From Vicingaceae bacterium (GTDB taxonomy: Bacteria > Bacteroidota > Bacteroidia > Flavobacteriales_E > Vicingaceae), in NCBI GenBank assembly GCA_028245195.1, contig JAOKCF010000007.1, positions 38,801-102,800 on the forward strand: a stretch of 64,000 nucleotides of DNA, written 5' to 3'. The notes beneath the pieces are model-generated. The model did no database searches. It had not been told where the DNA came from and saw only the letters and a program-made list of their open reading frames with translations. This document shows positions 53,326 through 61,957 of this stretch, one piece after another. Each line of letters begins with the position of its first letter. The first letter of the stretch is position 1. The position numbers and the translations under genes are program-made.

Positions 53326-54492
53326 TTAAGCTTCTGCTTCCACCTTCGCCGGCTCAAAAACTACCTCTGAGTAGTCTTTTATCACATTGTACACGCTATC
53401 TCGTTCAACTGGTTTGCGGTTTACTTGTTTTACCAAGTTCACCAGTTCCTCTGTCGTCATGTTCGGCGATTGTTCTTCAGCTCCAGCCATAGAATAAATC
53501 TTGGTAGAATCATCAATGGTTCCATCAATGTCATTTACCCCATAATTCAACGTTAACTGAGCTGTTTGGCGACCAATCATTGGCCAATAGGCTTTCATGT
53601 GTGGAAAGTTGTCCATAAAAATTCGAGCAACAGCATACGTTCTCAAATCTTCTAAAACAGAAACTTCGCCTATGTGCGACATTTGGTTGTTTCCATTTCT
53701 ATACTTCAACGGAATAAAGGTATTGAACCCACCAGTTTTGTCTTGCAGTGTTCTTAATCGGTTCATATGATCAACTCGATCTGCATAGCTTTCAATATGG
53801 CCATACAACATGGTAGCATTCGACGGCATGCCCACTTTGTGAGCCGTTTCATGAATTTCTAACCATTCGGCTGAAGTACATTTATCCTTACAAATTTCTT
53901 CTCGAATTGCCTCAGCAAAAATTTCAGCTCCACCACCTGGTAAGGAATCTTGACCGTGATCTTTTAGCAACTGTAACCCTAGTTGGTAAGAAACCTTTGC
54001 TTTTCTGCACATGTACTCTAATTCAACTGCTGTAAACGCTTTTACGTGCAAGCTTGGGCGAATTTTTTTAATGTTTTTAATTAGATCTGCAAAGTACTGT
54101 AAGCCCATTTTTGGGTGCACACCACCTACAATGTGAACTTCAGTGACCTCTTGGTTATTGTATGAGCGAATCTTATCGTAAATCTGCTCCTCATCCATTT
54201 CCCAGGCATCGTCATCTCCTTTTTTGCGTAATAATTTAGAATAGGCACAAAACTTACAATCAAACACACAAATGTTAGTCGGTTCTATGTGGAAGTTCTT
54301 GTTGAAATAGGTCGTTGACCCGTGCTTCCTTTCTCGGATATGATTGGCTAAACTGCCCAAGTAGTTCAAATCGGCCTTTTCAAAAAGCAATACTGCTTCC
54401 TCTTCCGTAATTCTTTCTTCGTTATAAACCTTCTTTGCAATTTGCTTAAACTCTTTAGCTATATTGCTTTGTAATATATTTTTTACGGTCAT
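53326..54492 (-). CDS. mqnE: Aminofutalosine synthase
   Basis: The 388-residue radical SAM enzyme joins 3-((1-carboxyvinyl)oxy)benzoate to adenosyl radical in the futalosine route to menaquinone. The Fe-S motif is CVFDCKFCAYSK with Cys75, Cys79 and Cys82. HIVGGVHPKMGLQYFADLI and LPGGGAEIFAEAIREEICKDK are MqnE/MqnC family markers, and FIPLKYRNGNNQM fits MqnE. The other mqn genes are not in this window. The start at 54492 is supported by the usual N-terminal helix. Confidence 0.9.
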   Translation of the reverse strand: MTVKNILQSNIAKEFKQIAKKVYNEERITEEEAVLLFEKADLNYLGSLANHIRERKHGSTTYFNKNFHIEPTNICVFDCKFCAYSKLLRKKGDDDAWEMDEEQIYDKIRSYNNQEVTEVHIVGGVHPKMGLQYFADLIKNIKKIRPSLHVKAFTAVELEYMCRKAKVSYQLGLQLLKDHGQDSLPGGGAEIFAEAIREEICKDKCTSAEWLEIHETAHKVGMPSNATMLYGHIESYADRVDHMNRLRTLQDKTGGFNTFIPLKYRNGNNQMSHIGEVSVLEDLRTYAVARIFMDNFPHMKAYWPMIGRQTAQLTLNYGVNDIDGTIDDSTKIYSMAGAEEQSPNMTTEELVNLVKQVNRKPVERDSVYNVIKDYSEVVFEPAKVEAEA

Positions 54493-54527
54493 AGTGTACT
54501 CAAAAAATACTTCAAAATTAACAGCTT

Positions 54528-55727
54528 TTAGTGTCTTACAAGCTTTTTTGTTGAACTGAATTCACCATTTTTTACGCTCACAAAATAAACACCTGATGGT
54601 GCGGAATTAAAGTCAATTACTAAACCGTTGAAGCCCTTTTTTGTTTCGCACTTCACCAATTTACCAGTAAGGTCAATAACCTCAATTTCTACTTGATTAA
54701 GATTGGTGTTCTCTGGCAGTTTTACCTGAAAAGTTCCGTTACTTGGATTGGGAAAAATTAAAGGGTTGAATGTGGAAGATAATTCTGAAACAGATGTGAT
54801 TTCAAAAAGAGCACCAAACTGCAAAGAATCTCTTTGCGTATAGAGGGCTGTTCGCATTCTTGTTTTTTGACCGAGGGTAAAATTTCCCATGCATGCATCG
54901 TCTACATATTGTAAAAAGTTACTCATTTGGTCGGCAGAATTACAGCTAAACCTTGAGCCACAATCATATTCTGGAGCATTCTGATTTGGAGTATCGCTCA
55001 CTAAATCATCGGTGTTGCAACTTGGGCTTAAGTCGCTGCCCCATGGGTGCAATAAATCAAAAAAGTGGCCTATTTCATGCGTGGTAGTTCTCCCTAAGTT
55101 CCATGGGGCCTTCGCTGTGCCAGTTGTTCCAAAATAATTACTCCCAATTACAACTCCATCTTCCTGTGGTGAAACATTAGGAGCATTCGGGGGCCAAGCA
55201 AATCCTAATAGGTTGTTTCCTACATCACATACCCAAATGTTCAAATACCGATCTCTGTTCCATGCAGGAACTAAACTGAAATACTGATTCGTATTGCAAA
55301 TATTATCTACTGTGGTTGCGGTTCTAGTAATTCCGTTCGACGGATTTCCATTGGGATCTTTAGTTGCCAATATAAATTCAAACTTCACATCTGCTTTGCT
55401 CCAACTAACTGCATTGGTGGTATCAGCATTCAATTTTCTAAAATCTTTATTTAAAACTGCTAGCTGCGAATTAATTTGAGAGGTGGAAATATTCTCTGAA
55501 CTTAAACGGTGAATAACATGAACAACAACAGGAATACGAATAACAGTATCTGCCTTGCTTTGCTTAAATTTTTTGTAGCTTAAGTTTTTGTTAAGTAGAT
55601 AGTTGTCGTAGTTTTGGTGTTGAGAAATTTGTTCTTGAATTGCATCAAATCCACATGTTCGTTGGGCCTTAGCAGTAGCCATCAGGCAGCTAAGGAGAAC
55701 AATACTAAGCAACGTTAAATGTTTCAT
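54528..55727 (-). CDS. M43 (cytophagalysin-like) metalloprotease with type IX sorting domain
   Basis: The 399-residue protein has a signal peptide (MKHLTLLSIVLLSCLMATAKAQ), a pro-region, the zinc motif HEIGHFFDLLH at about residue 216 in the HExxHxxxLxH form, Cys pairs (CNTDDLVSDTPNQ, CGSRFSCNSADQMSN with the Met-turn) and a T9SS type A C-terminal domain from about residue 325 (FNPLIFPNPSNGTFQVKLP ... SGVYFVSVKNG ... KKLVRH). It should be exported by the Sec and type IX systems and act outside the cell. Confidence 0.92.
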   Translation of the reverse strand: MKHLTLLSIVLLSCLMATAKAQRTCGFDAIQEQISQHQNYDNYLLNKNLSYKKFKQSKADTVIRIPVVVHVIHRLSSENISTSQINSQLAVLNKDFRKLNADTTNAVSWSKADVKFEFILATKDPNGNPSNGITRTATTVDNICNTNQYFSLVPAWNRDRYLNIWVCDVGNNLLGFAWPPNAPNVSPQEDGVVIGSNYFGTTGTAKAPWNLGRTTTHEIGHFFDLLHPWGSDLSPSCNTDDLVSDTPNQNAPEYDCGSRFSCNSADQMSNFLQYVDDACMGNFTLGQKTRMRTALYTQRDSLQFGALFEITSVSELSSTFNPLIFPNPSNGTFQVKLPENTNLNQVEIEVIDLTGKLVKCETKKGFNGLVIDFNSAPSGVYFVSVKNGEFSSTKKLVRH

Positions 55728-55854
55728 TTTTCAAATATCATCAAAATCAAGCAACTATTTCATTCGTTAAGGCGTCTAATACATGTGAGACTTTTGTGGT
55801 AGATATCTTACATTTATTCCCAAGGAGAGGAGCTGTTGTTAATGGTTCCTCTTT

Positions 55855-58581
55855 TTAGTTGCAAAAACTACAATACTTGCTCTCTTTATTGTGTTGCAAA
55901 TCTGCCGCATCTGCAAGTATTTCATATGCAACCATTTTTAATAAACCTTCAAAAATCTCTACCCAATCTTTGTTGTCTAGTGCTAGGTAACCGCTCGAAA
56001 TATTTTTCAATGAAAGAATTCCAGAGTCAACCTCTTGCCCAGTATTTTTCCGATACATGTATTTGTAAAGCATCAACTGCACCGATTTAGGACTGTCATT
56101 TTCCAAAAGCTGTTCCAATTTTTTATTTTTAAGATCTTTTAATGCTGTGCCGCCTGTTTTATAATCAATGATTCGCACCTCACCGTTAAATTCATCAATC
56201 CGGTCAATTTTTCCAAATAGATTAAAACCCACTTCTAACGTGTTGTTGATTTTTAAGGGAATGCTGCAACTGTGTTCTTCTTCTAACTCTTTAATTACAA
56301 TTTTGTGCCCTTTTGCAATATCGGCCAGGTCATGTTGTATTTGATGCTGAATAAATTTTTTGGCCACCTCAAAGGTTAACTTGTGATTTCCAGTTGCGGC
56401 ATTGGTATTTAATTGTTTCTTAAACTCTTTAGCTAGTTTTTTGTCAATTTTGCTGTAAATAGTTTTTAAATCTTCCTTTATCAACGTTTTGTTAATCAAG
56501 GGTTCGTATAAGGTTTTTAAACTTTCATGTACCAACTGCCCCAGCATATGGTCTTCAATTTTTTCTTGAAAAGAATCCTCTTCTTTTAAGCCAATAACGT
56601 AGCGATAGTAAAAACTAAGGGGGCAAGCCAAATACAAATTCAATGCAGAGGCAGAAAGTTTGTGCTCTAGCTTACACCTCATTTTTTCTCGAATATCATC
56701 CGTTAACGGAATTGAAATGGGCTGAATGGGATTGGCCAATGGTTTTGGCGAAACGTTAATTTCTTGAATGGTTGATTGGGGGTTTTTGCGAGGAAATTCA
56801 TGCAGCAGTTGCTCAATAAATCGGCTGCGTTCTCCACCTTCTAATTGGTCTACTTTGCTGTTGTACAAGATGGAAATGTTACTAGCCCGCTGTAATAAAC
56901 GGTAAAAGTGATAGGCAAAAATGGCATCTTTTTCTTGGTGAGAAGGCAAACCAAACTTGTGTTTAATATCGAATGGAATAAATGAGTTTTGGGACTTTCC
57001 AGAAGGTAACGTACCTTCGTTTACACTGCTAATTATTACATTTTCAAAGTCTAATGTTCTACTTTCTAATACTCCCATAATTTGCAAGCCACCCAAAGGC
57101 TTACCTACAAATGAAATGCTTTGCTTGCTCACAATTTGCTTGAAAATTTCTATTAAATTCTCAATTTCTGTTAACTCTTTTTCTTTTTGACTCAAGCGTT
57201 CTAATCGGTTAAAACTCTTCTCTAATTCCGCCAAACATTCTATATTCAACGAATCTAAACTGTCTTTTCCGGCCAATCGAAGTGCTTGTATTAATTGCAG
57301 TACTGTCTGCGCCAATAGCACTGCAGTATTCTTTTCAAGCCCAAAAGCAGTAAAACCTAGCGCTTGGTTTAACGCTTCAAACTCGATAAACGGTACAAAA
57401 ATGCTTTTTTCTTGACTCATTCGCTTCGTAAGTCTTTCCACCTCTGTTCTTACCGCTTTATTAAAGTGCTGTTGCACGTTGTGCTGCAAAAACTCCGTAA
57501 CATTTTTATGGTAAAAGGCATTCTTTTCTGTTGATTGGTTGAACTTGGCGTATAAGTCTAGATAGCTTGCTAACCAGCTGTAAACGGTAGCACTTGTAAT
57601 GGGGTAGCCCATGGTTACGTTGGTAGCTGATATTCCTTGCGGTAAACCTTCTAAGCAAGGCACTAGCAAACTTTCGTCAGAGAGTACCACCGCCGTTTCT
57701 TGTTCTTTATTAGCATCAATTAAGTTTCCAATTAACTTGGCTTGTCCAATGTTGCCCATTACCCCATAAACGGTAATGTTTTTTGGTTCCGTTAACAAAT
57801 CTTCACCAATCCAATTAAACGCTCCTTTGGCTTTCGATCGATGGTTTCTCAAAAAGGTTCCCGCCTCCTGAAATTTGTCGTTTAAATAGTACTCATCGGC
57901 ATCCCAAATTGTCTCTGCGGCATGCTCTTGAACGTAGTAATCAATGATTCCCTTTTCTGCCTCAGTTAGTGCATTAAAACCTGCAAAGATGACGTTCTCA
58001 AACTTGTTTTTGGGTTCCTCTTTTTTCGCCAACTGCTCAGCTACTGACCTAAACCCCAATCCTTGGTAGGCAGCTCCTTCAGCTTTTAGATGCTGATTAA
58101 AAAGGCTGTAATACTCACCTAATTTATTCCAAAAACGCAAATATTTATGCTGAAATTCAGTAAGTTCATTGTTCTCAACGTTCCAAGTTTCCAGTGCTTT
58201 TGCTTCGGTTAAAAAACCATATAAGTCTTGTGCGTTAACTAAATACCGATCAATTTCATTGAAATCTTGCAGCAGCGTGCTGCCCCAGCCCATAAACTCT
58301 TCAAAAGTTTCAGCTGCCGAACCTTCTATTTCTTGATGAACTTTGTACAGATTGAAAATTAAATCAGTTGGGTCGAGTAGGTTGTAGTTGCCAAGTTGCT
58401 GAATGAAGTCCTCCAAACTAAAAAACTGAGGTAACCAACTTGCCTTTTTTAATTCCTTCTTAAACTCTTCTTTTAAAAAAACAATTGCCCTTCTATTCGG
58501 TAAAACAAGGGTTAAATTACCTAGCTTATCTCCATGTTTTTTAATTGAATACTTTGCTATTCGAGTAAGAAATGATTGCAT
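55855..58581 (-). CDS. AddB-like PD-(D/E)XK nuclease protein
   Basis: The 908-residue protein has an inactivated-helicase-like N-part (LTLVLPNRRAIVFLKEEFKK; VIFAGFNALTEAEKGI) as in AddB. Its C-terminal nuclease domain carries LSASALNLYLACPLSFYYRYV at about residue 645, FGKIDRIDEFNGEVRIIDYKTGG with the D-x-K pair near 795, and a very late KYCSFC. The last Cys residues may be part of an Fe-S site together with the LACP Cys, as in AddB enzymes. It should work with the AddA-like protein (38541). It is a single gene here. Confidence 0.85.
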   Translation of the reverse strand: MQSFLTRIAKYSIKKHGDKLGNLTLVLPNRRAIVFLKEEFKKELKKASWLPQFFSLEDFIQQLGNYNLLDPTDLIFNLYKVHQEIEGSAAETFEEFMGWGSTLLQDFNEIDRYLVNAQDLYGFLTEAKALETWNVENNELTEFQHKYLRFWNKLGEYYSLFNQHLKAEGAAYQGLGFRSVAEQLAKKEEPKNKFENVIFAGFNALTEAEKGIIDYYVQEHAAETIWDADEYYLNDKFQEAGTFLRNHRSKAKGAFNWIGEDLLTEPKNITVYGVMGNIGQAKLIGNLIDANKEQETAVVLSDESLLVPCLEGLPQGISATNVTMGYPITSATVYSWLASYLDLYAKFNQSTEKNAFYHKNVTEFLQHNVQQHFNKAVRTEVERLTKRMSQEKSIFVPFIEFEALNQALGFTAFGLEKNTAVLLAQTVLQLIQALRLAGKDSLDSLNIECLAELEKSFNRLERLSQKEKELTEIENLIEIFKQIVSKQSISFVGKPLGGLQIMGVLESRTLDFENVIISSVNEGTLPSGKSQNSFIPFDIKHKFGLPSHQEKDAIFAYHFYRLLQRASNISILYNSKVDQLEGGERSRFIEQLLHEFPRKNPQSTIQEINVSPKPLANPIQPISIPLTDDIREKMRCKLEHKLSASALNLYLACPLSFYYRYVIGLKEEDSFQEKIEDHMLGQLVHESLKTLYEPLINKTLIKEDLKTIYSKIDKKLAKEFKKQLNTNAATGNHKLTFEVAKKFIQHQIQHDLADIAKGHKIVIKELEEEHSCSIPLKINNTLEVGFNLFGKIDRIDEFNGEVRIIDYKTGGTALKDLKNKKLEQLLENDSPKSVQLMLYKYMYRKNTGQEVDSGILSLKNISSGYLALDNKDWVEIFEGLLKMVAYEILADAADLQHNKESKYCSFCN

Positions 58582-58684
58582 CCTGTAAAAGTAGTCGATT
58601 CTGTTGAATAAGAGTTAAAATGCGTGGTACAATTCTTGAACTTGAGAAGCGTCTCATCTTTTAATGAATGTTTAACTTTGCCTT

Positions 58685-59479
58685 ATGAAAATTCGTTTTT
58701 ATTCTACCTTATTGCTTTTGGCCATATTTTTTGCCCAGCCATTATCAGCGCAAGAACAAACTGAACTGAACCAAAAAAATGCAATAGGACAGAAAGTTGG
58801 TAAATGGAAAGGCTATTACAACGATGGCTCTGTTCGATACGTTGGTCAATTTGAAAATGATTCGCCCTACGGTATTTTTTACCATTATTACGGTGACGGA
58901 AAACTTCAAACAAAAATGATTTACCGCACGCCAACAATTGTTTTTACGAGCATGTTTTATTCCACAGGAGAGAAGTTAGCAGAAGGGAAATACATCGATA
59001 AATTGAAGGATTCTACTTGGTTAACTTTTGGAGCAGAGGATAAGGTTGTTGAAAAAGGCGACTACGAAATGGGTAAAAAAGTAGGCATTTGGCGAACGTA
59101 TTATATGAGCGGTAACATTTCTGGAGAAATGAATTATTACTGCAATCAGATGGATGGGCCGTATAGAATGTTTTATGAAAATGGAAAAGTTAAGGATTCG
59201 TCAAACTTTGTAGCAGGGAAATTGCACGGTTTTGCTGTAATCCGTGATCTTGAAGGCAACAAGATTATTCAAGGTAACTATAGTTATGGGGACAAGTTCG
59301 GTGACTGGATTTATTTTGGAGAGAACGAAACGGTGGATAAGGTGTTGAAATATGATCATGGGAGCTTGAAAAATCCTGTAGATTTACAAATGATATTGGA
59401 AAACTTAGACCAATATAGCGGAAACCGAAAAGAGATTTTGGAATTTGAAGATTTAAGAGGAACCATAAATTATGAGTAA
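58685..59479 (+). CDS. Secreted MORN-repeat/YwqK-like protein
   Basis: The 264-residue protein has a signal peptide (STLLLLAIFFAQPLSAQ) followed by MORN-like repeats such as KVGKWKGYYNDGSVRYVGQF, KLAEGKY, KVGIWRTYYMSGNISGEMNY and KFGDWIYFGENETV. This is the toxin-antitoxin-YwqK-type repeat common in Bacteroidota, where the role is unclear and an antitoxin function is not implied. Its end overlaps mnmA by eight bases. A TAACTTTG element lies five bases before the ATG. Confidence 0.82.
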   Translation: MKIRFYSTLLLLAIFFAQPLSAQEQTELNQKNAIGQKVGKWKGYYNDGSVRYVGQFENDSPYGIFYHYYGDGKLQTKMIYRTPTIVFTSMFYSTGEKLAEGKYIDKLKDSTWLTFGAEDKVVEKGDYEMGKKVGIWRTYYMSGNISGEMNYYCNQMDGPYRMFYENGKVKDSSNFVAGKLHGFAVIRDLEGNKIIQGNYSYGDKFGDWIYFGENETVDKVLKYDHGSLKNPVDLQMILENLDQYSGNRKEILEFEDLRGTINYE

Positions 59480-60563
59480 AGGAAAAGTATTAGTAGCCAT
59501 GAGTGGCGGAATTGATAGCTCCGTTTGTGCCATGTTGTTGCACGAAGAAGGCTACGAAGTTATTGGCGTGACCATGAAAACATGGGACTATGCCTCCTCT
59601 GGCGGAAATAACAAGAAAACAACCGGTTGTTGCAGTTTAGATGATATTAATGATGCTCGAATTTTAGCGGTTAATTATGGTTTTTACCATATGATTATTG
59701 ACATTAGAGAAGAGTTTGGAGATTACATCATCGACAATTTTGTAAGCGAATATACGGCCGGTCGAACACCAAACCCTTGTGTGTTGTGCAACACTCATAT
59801 TAAATGGGACGCATTACTCCGAAGAGCGGATCAGTTAGGTTGTGAATTTATTGCAACAGGGCATTATGCCAATGTGCGAGAAGAAAACGGTCGTTACGTA
59901 ATTTCAAAAGGAAAAGATGAGAACAAAGACCAATCTTACGTATTGTGGGGTCTATCTCAAAAAGCATTGGCGAGAACTAAATTTCCGCTAGGTAAATTCA
60001 CCAAGCCTGAGATTCGAAAAATGGCATTAGACAGAGGACATGAAGATTTGGCGAAGAAAAGCGAAAGCTATGAGATTTGTTTCGTACCAGATAACGATTA
60101 CCGTGGATTTTTAAAACGTAAAGTTTCTGGTTTAGAAGAGCAAGTAAAAGGCGGTGATTTAATTGACATGCAAGGAAATGTGTTGGGGCAGCATGAAGGA
60201 TATCCCTTTTACACCATCGGACAAAGAAAAGGTTTAGGAATTGCCACAGGAGAGCCGTTGTACGTCATTCGGATAAATCCTGAAGATAATACCGTAGTAT
60301 TGGGCCAAAAAGAAGATTTGAATCGAAAAACCATGACCGTTCGTCGACCGAACTTTATCAAATATGATAAACTGCCTGAGCAAGAAGAAATTTTAACCAA
60401 AGTTCGCTACAAAGATTCGGGTATGATGAGCCGCGCAGTTGTAAACGATTCAGGGGAGATTGAGGTAGATTTTTATGAAGATGTAAAAGGAATTGCCCCT
60501 GGTCAGTCGGCTGTTTTTTACGAAGGGAAAGACTTATTGGGTGGTGGTTTTATAACCAGATAA
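59472..60563 (+). CDS. mnmA: tRNA-specific 2-thiouridylase
   Basis: The 363-residue enzyme puts sulfur on U34 of tRNA-Glu, -Gln and -Lys. It has the PP-loop ALSGGIDSSVCAMLL-like start (residues about 9-22), NPCVLCNTHIKW with the first catalytic Cys, GHYANVREENGRY, SYEICFVPDNDYRGFLKR with the second Cys, and YTIGQRKGLGI. Length is normal. It is followed one base later by a broken lipoprotein gene. Confidence 0.95.
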   Translation: MSKGKVLVAMSGGIDSSVCAMLLHEEGYEVIGVTMKTWDYASSGGNNKKTTGCCSLDDINDARILAVNYGFYHMIIDIREEFGDYIIDNFVSEYTAGRTPNPCVLCNTHIKWDALLRRADQLGCEFIATGHYANVREENGRYVISKGKDENKDQSYVLWGLSQKALARTKFPLGKFTKPEIRKMALDRGHEDLAKKSESYEICFVPDNDYRGFLKRKVSGLEEQVKGGDLIDMQGNVLGQHEGYPFYTIGQRKGLGIATGEPLYVIRINPEDNTVVLGQKEDLNRKTMTVRRPNFIKYDKLPEQEEILTKVRYKDSGMMSRAVVNDSGEIEVDFYEDVKGIAPGQSAVFYEGKDLLGGGFITR

Positions 60564-60564
60564 A

Positions 60565-61236
60565 ATGAAGAGGGTTACTCTAATTTTTGTGTTTGCCATA
60601 TTTTTATCGGCCTGTAATCAGGATAATGGAGATTCTGTTGTTGTTCCTTTCATTTGGATAGAATACGTTAGCTTAAGAGTTGGCTAAGAAGCAATTTACC
60701 AAATAGATAGCACCATTTTCGATGAGTTTAGTGTCACAACGAAACTTGTGAGTTTACAGCAAAGAGAATATATTGCTAATTTAGAAAGAGGTGCTGCCAA
60801 CCAAGAAACGTTTATTGTTGAAATTTATACTAGGGCAGCAGATACCTTACCATGGCGAATCAACAGATTAACCAAAAGAACACTGACCGATTACAGGTTT
60901 GAGGTATTGGACAATAATTTGGTTACTGTACCATTGGTATTTCCCATTGCTTTAAGAAAGAGGTTTAATACCAATGTTCTAAATATTAGTGCTGTGAAAG
61001 ATTACGAGTATACTGCCGTCAATGAACCATTATCAAACGGTAATTTACATTATGATTCAACGGTTAGCATTTTGCAATATGAAGAAGAAAACTTGATTGA
61101 GCAAATTTTAGAAATTGAGACACATGCCACGGGTGTTGGGTTAATATTTAGACAACACAAAGGCTTAGAGACCGAGTTTAACGGTGATATTCGATCTGGT
61201 TTTGAAAGCGAAATGAGACTAATTTCGTTTAACTAA
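60565..61236 (+). pseudogene. Lipoprotein gene with one in-frame TAA
   Basis: An ATG one base after the mnmA stop opens a lipoprotein signal, RVTLIFVFAIFLSACNQD, and 40 codons, then TAA at 60685-60687. The frame goes on without further stop as EAIYQIDSTIFDEFSVTTKL and the 162-residue part listed in the ORF track (from GTG 60748) to 61236. Together this is a 223-residue lipoprotein, all in one frame, with a single nonsense codon. I do not recognise the family; it has a beta-rich, soluble composition. Confidence 0.8.
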
Positions 61237-61255
61237 AGCCATAGTGTGGCTATTT
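61237..61255 (+). terminator. Possible weak terminator
   Basis: AGCCA and TGGCT form a short stem with a 5-base loop right after the lipoprotein stop, followed by ATTTTAC. The stem is short, so confidence is low. Confidence 0.35.
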
Positions 61256-61293
61256 TACAAGGATAACTTTTGGTTAAAAAAAGAAGGTAATCT

Positions 61294-61575
61294 TTAGTTG
61301 TTTAAGGTCATAAATAACAAAGTAATCAAGGTTATTAAAAAGGAATAAAGACGCAGCGAACGAAGTTGGAATTTACCCCTGATTAAAAAAATGAAAGAAA
61401 CCACGGGTAACGCAAACAACAACCCAATCATAGGAAGCCAAAGAATTTCAAAAATGGCACCCACCACCGCAAAACAATATACATCAACGACTTGTGTTGT
61501 AATCCAAAAGGCACATGTTACTACACTTAAAACAAAAACTGTAAGAGGTGTATTTACTTTTTGTTTTTCCATCAT
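61294..61575 (-). CDS. Small membrane protein of unknown function
   Basis: This 93-residue protein has three hydrophobic helices (about residues 10-30, 34-62 and 72-92) with basic residues between the second and third (IRGKFQLRSLRLYS). The MM start gives two possible ATG codons. I do not recognise a family. It lies alone between two broken genes; composition and hydrophobic pattern suggest it is real. Confidence 0.55.
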   Translation of the reverse strand: MMEKQKVNTPLTVFVLSVVTCAFWITTQVVDVYCFAVVGAIFEILWLPMIGLLFALPVVSFIFLIRGKFQLRSLRLYSFLITLITLLFMTLNN

Positions 61576-61638
61576 CAGTTTGTTTTTGTGTTAATATCGA
61601 AATTCAAATTGTAATTTTCAAGATTAAATAATTTAGAT

Positions 61639-61957
61639 ATGTAAACATTTTTAATCGCCATTCATGGTGGTGCAGGTACCTTACTGAAAGGTATGATGAC
61701 ACAAGAATTAGAAGCTTCTTATAAAAGTACTTTAAAAAAGGCAGAGGAAATAGGATTTGAAATGTTGGAGCAAGGGAAATTAGCAGTTGATGCAGTTGAA
61801 GCAGCAGTTCAGCTTCTAGAAGCTTCTAGAAGATTATCACTTATTCAATGCGGGAAAAGGAGGTCTTTTTACGGCGAACGAATCTCATGAAATGGATGCC
61901 TGTATAATGGAAGGGAAAAGTTTTAATGCAGGTGCAGTTTCATTAATCACTAGCTAA
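61639..61957 (+). pseudogene. 5' relic of isoaspartyl peptidase/L-asparaginase
   Basis: The frame reads ATG, then TAA at codon 2 (probably from AAA), then TFLIAIHGGAGTLLKGMMTQ, the N-terminus of the plant-type asparaginase (Ntn hydrolase) family, up to EAAVQLLE. There an exact 10-bp tandem duplication shifts the frame. Taking out one copy restores DYHLFNAGKGGLFTANESHE and DACIMEGKSFNAGAVS, the next conserved part. The gene then breaks off at LITS-stop, before the catalytic Thr of the mature beta chain. It therefore cannot make an enzyme. The ORF track sees only 65 residues from 61693. Confidence 0.88.
61813..61832. repeat. Exact 10-bp tandem duplication CTTCTAGAAG x2
   Basis: CTTCTAGAAG occurs twice in direct succession within the asparaginase relic. 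Each unit is itself a near-palindrome. Deleting one copy restores the family reading frame, so it is a recent insertion event. Confidence 0.95.

Noticed and set aside
58685-59479. YwqK-like protein as antitoxin of a toxin-antitoxin system
   Set aside because: The protein is a secreted MORN-repeat protein by its signal peptide and no toxin gene is next to it; the antitoxin name in databases rests on weak similarity.
22939-61236. Reassignment of TAA to an amino acid
   Set aside because: Many intact genes in the window (rho, mnmA, rlmH, pnp neighbourhood) end in TAA at the expected family length. The stops within frames are limited to a few small accessory genes.
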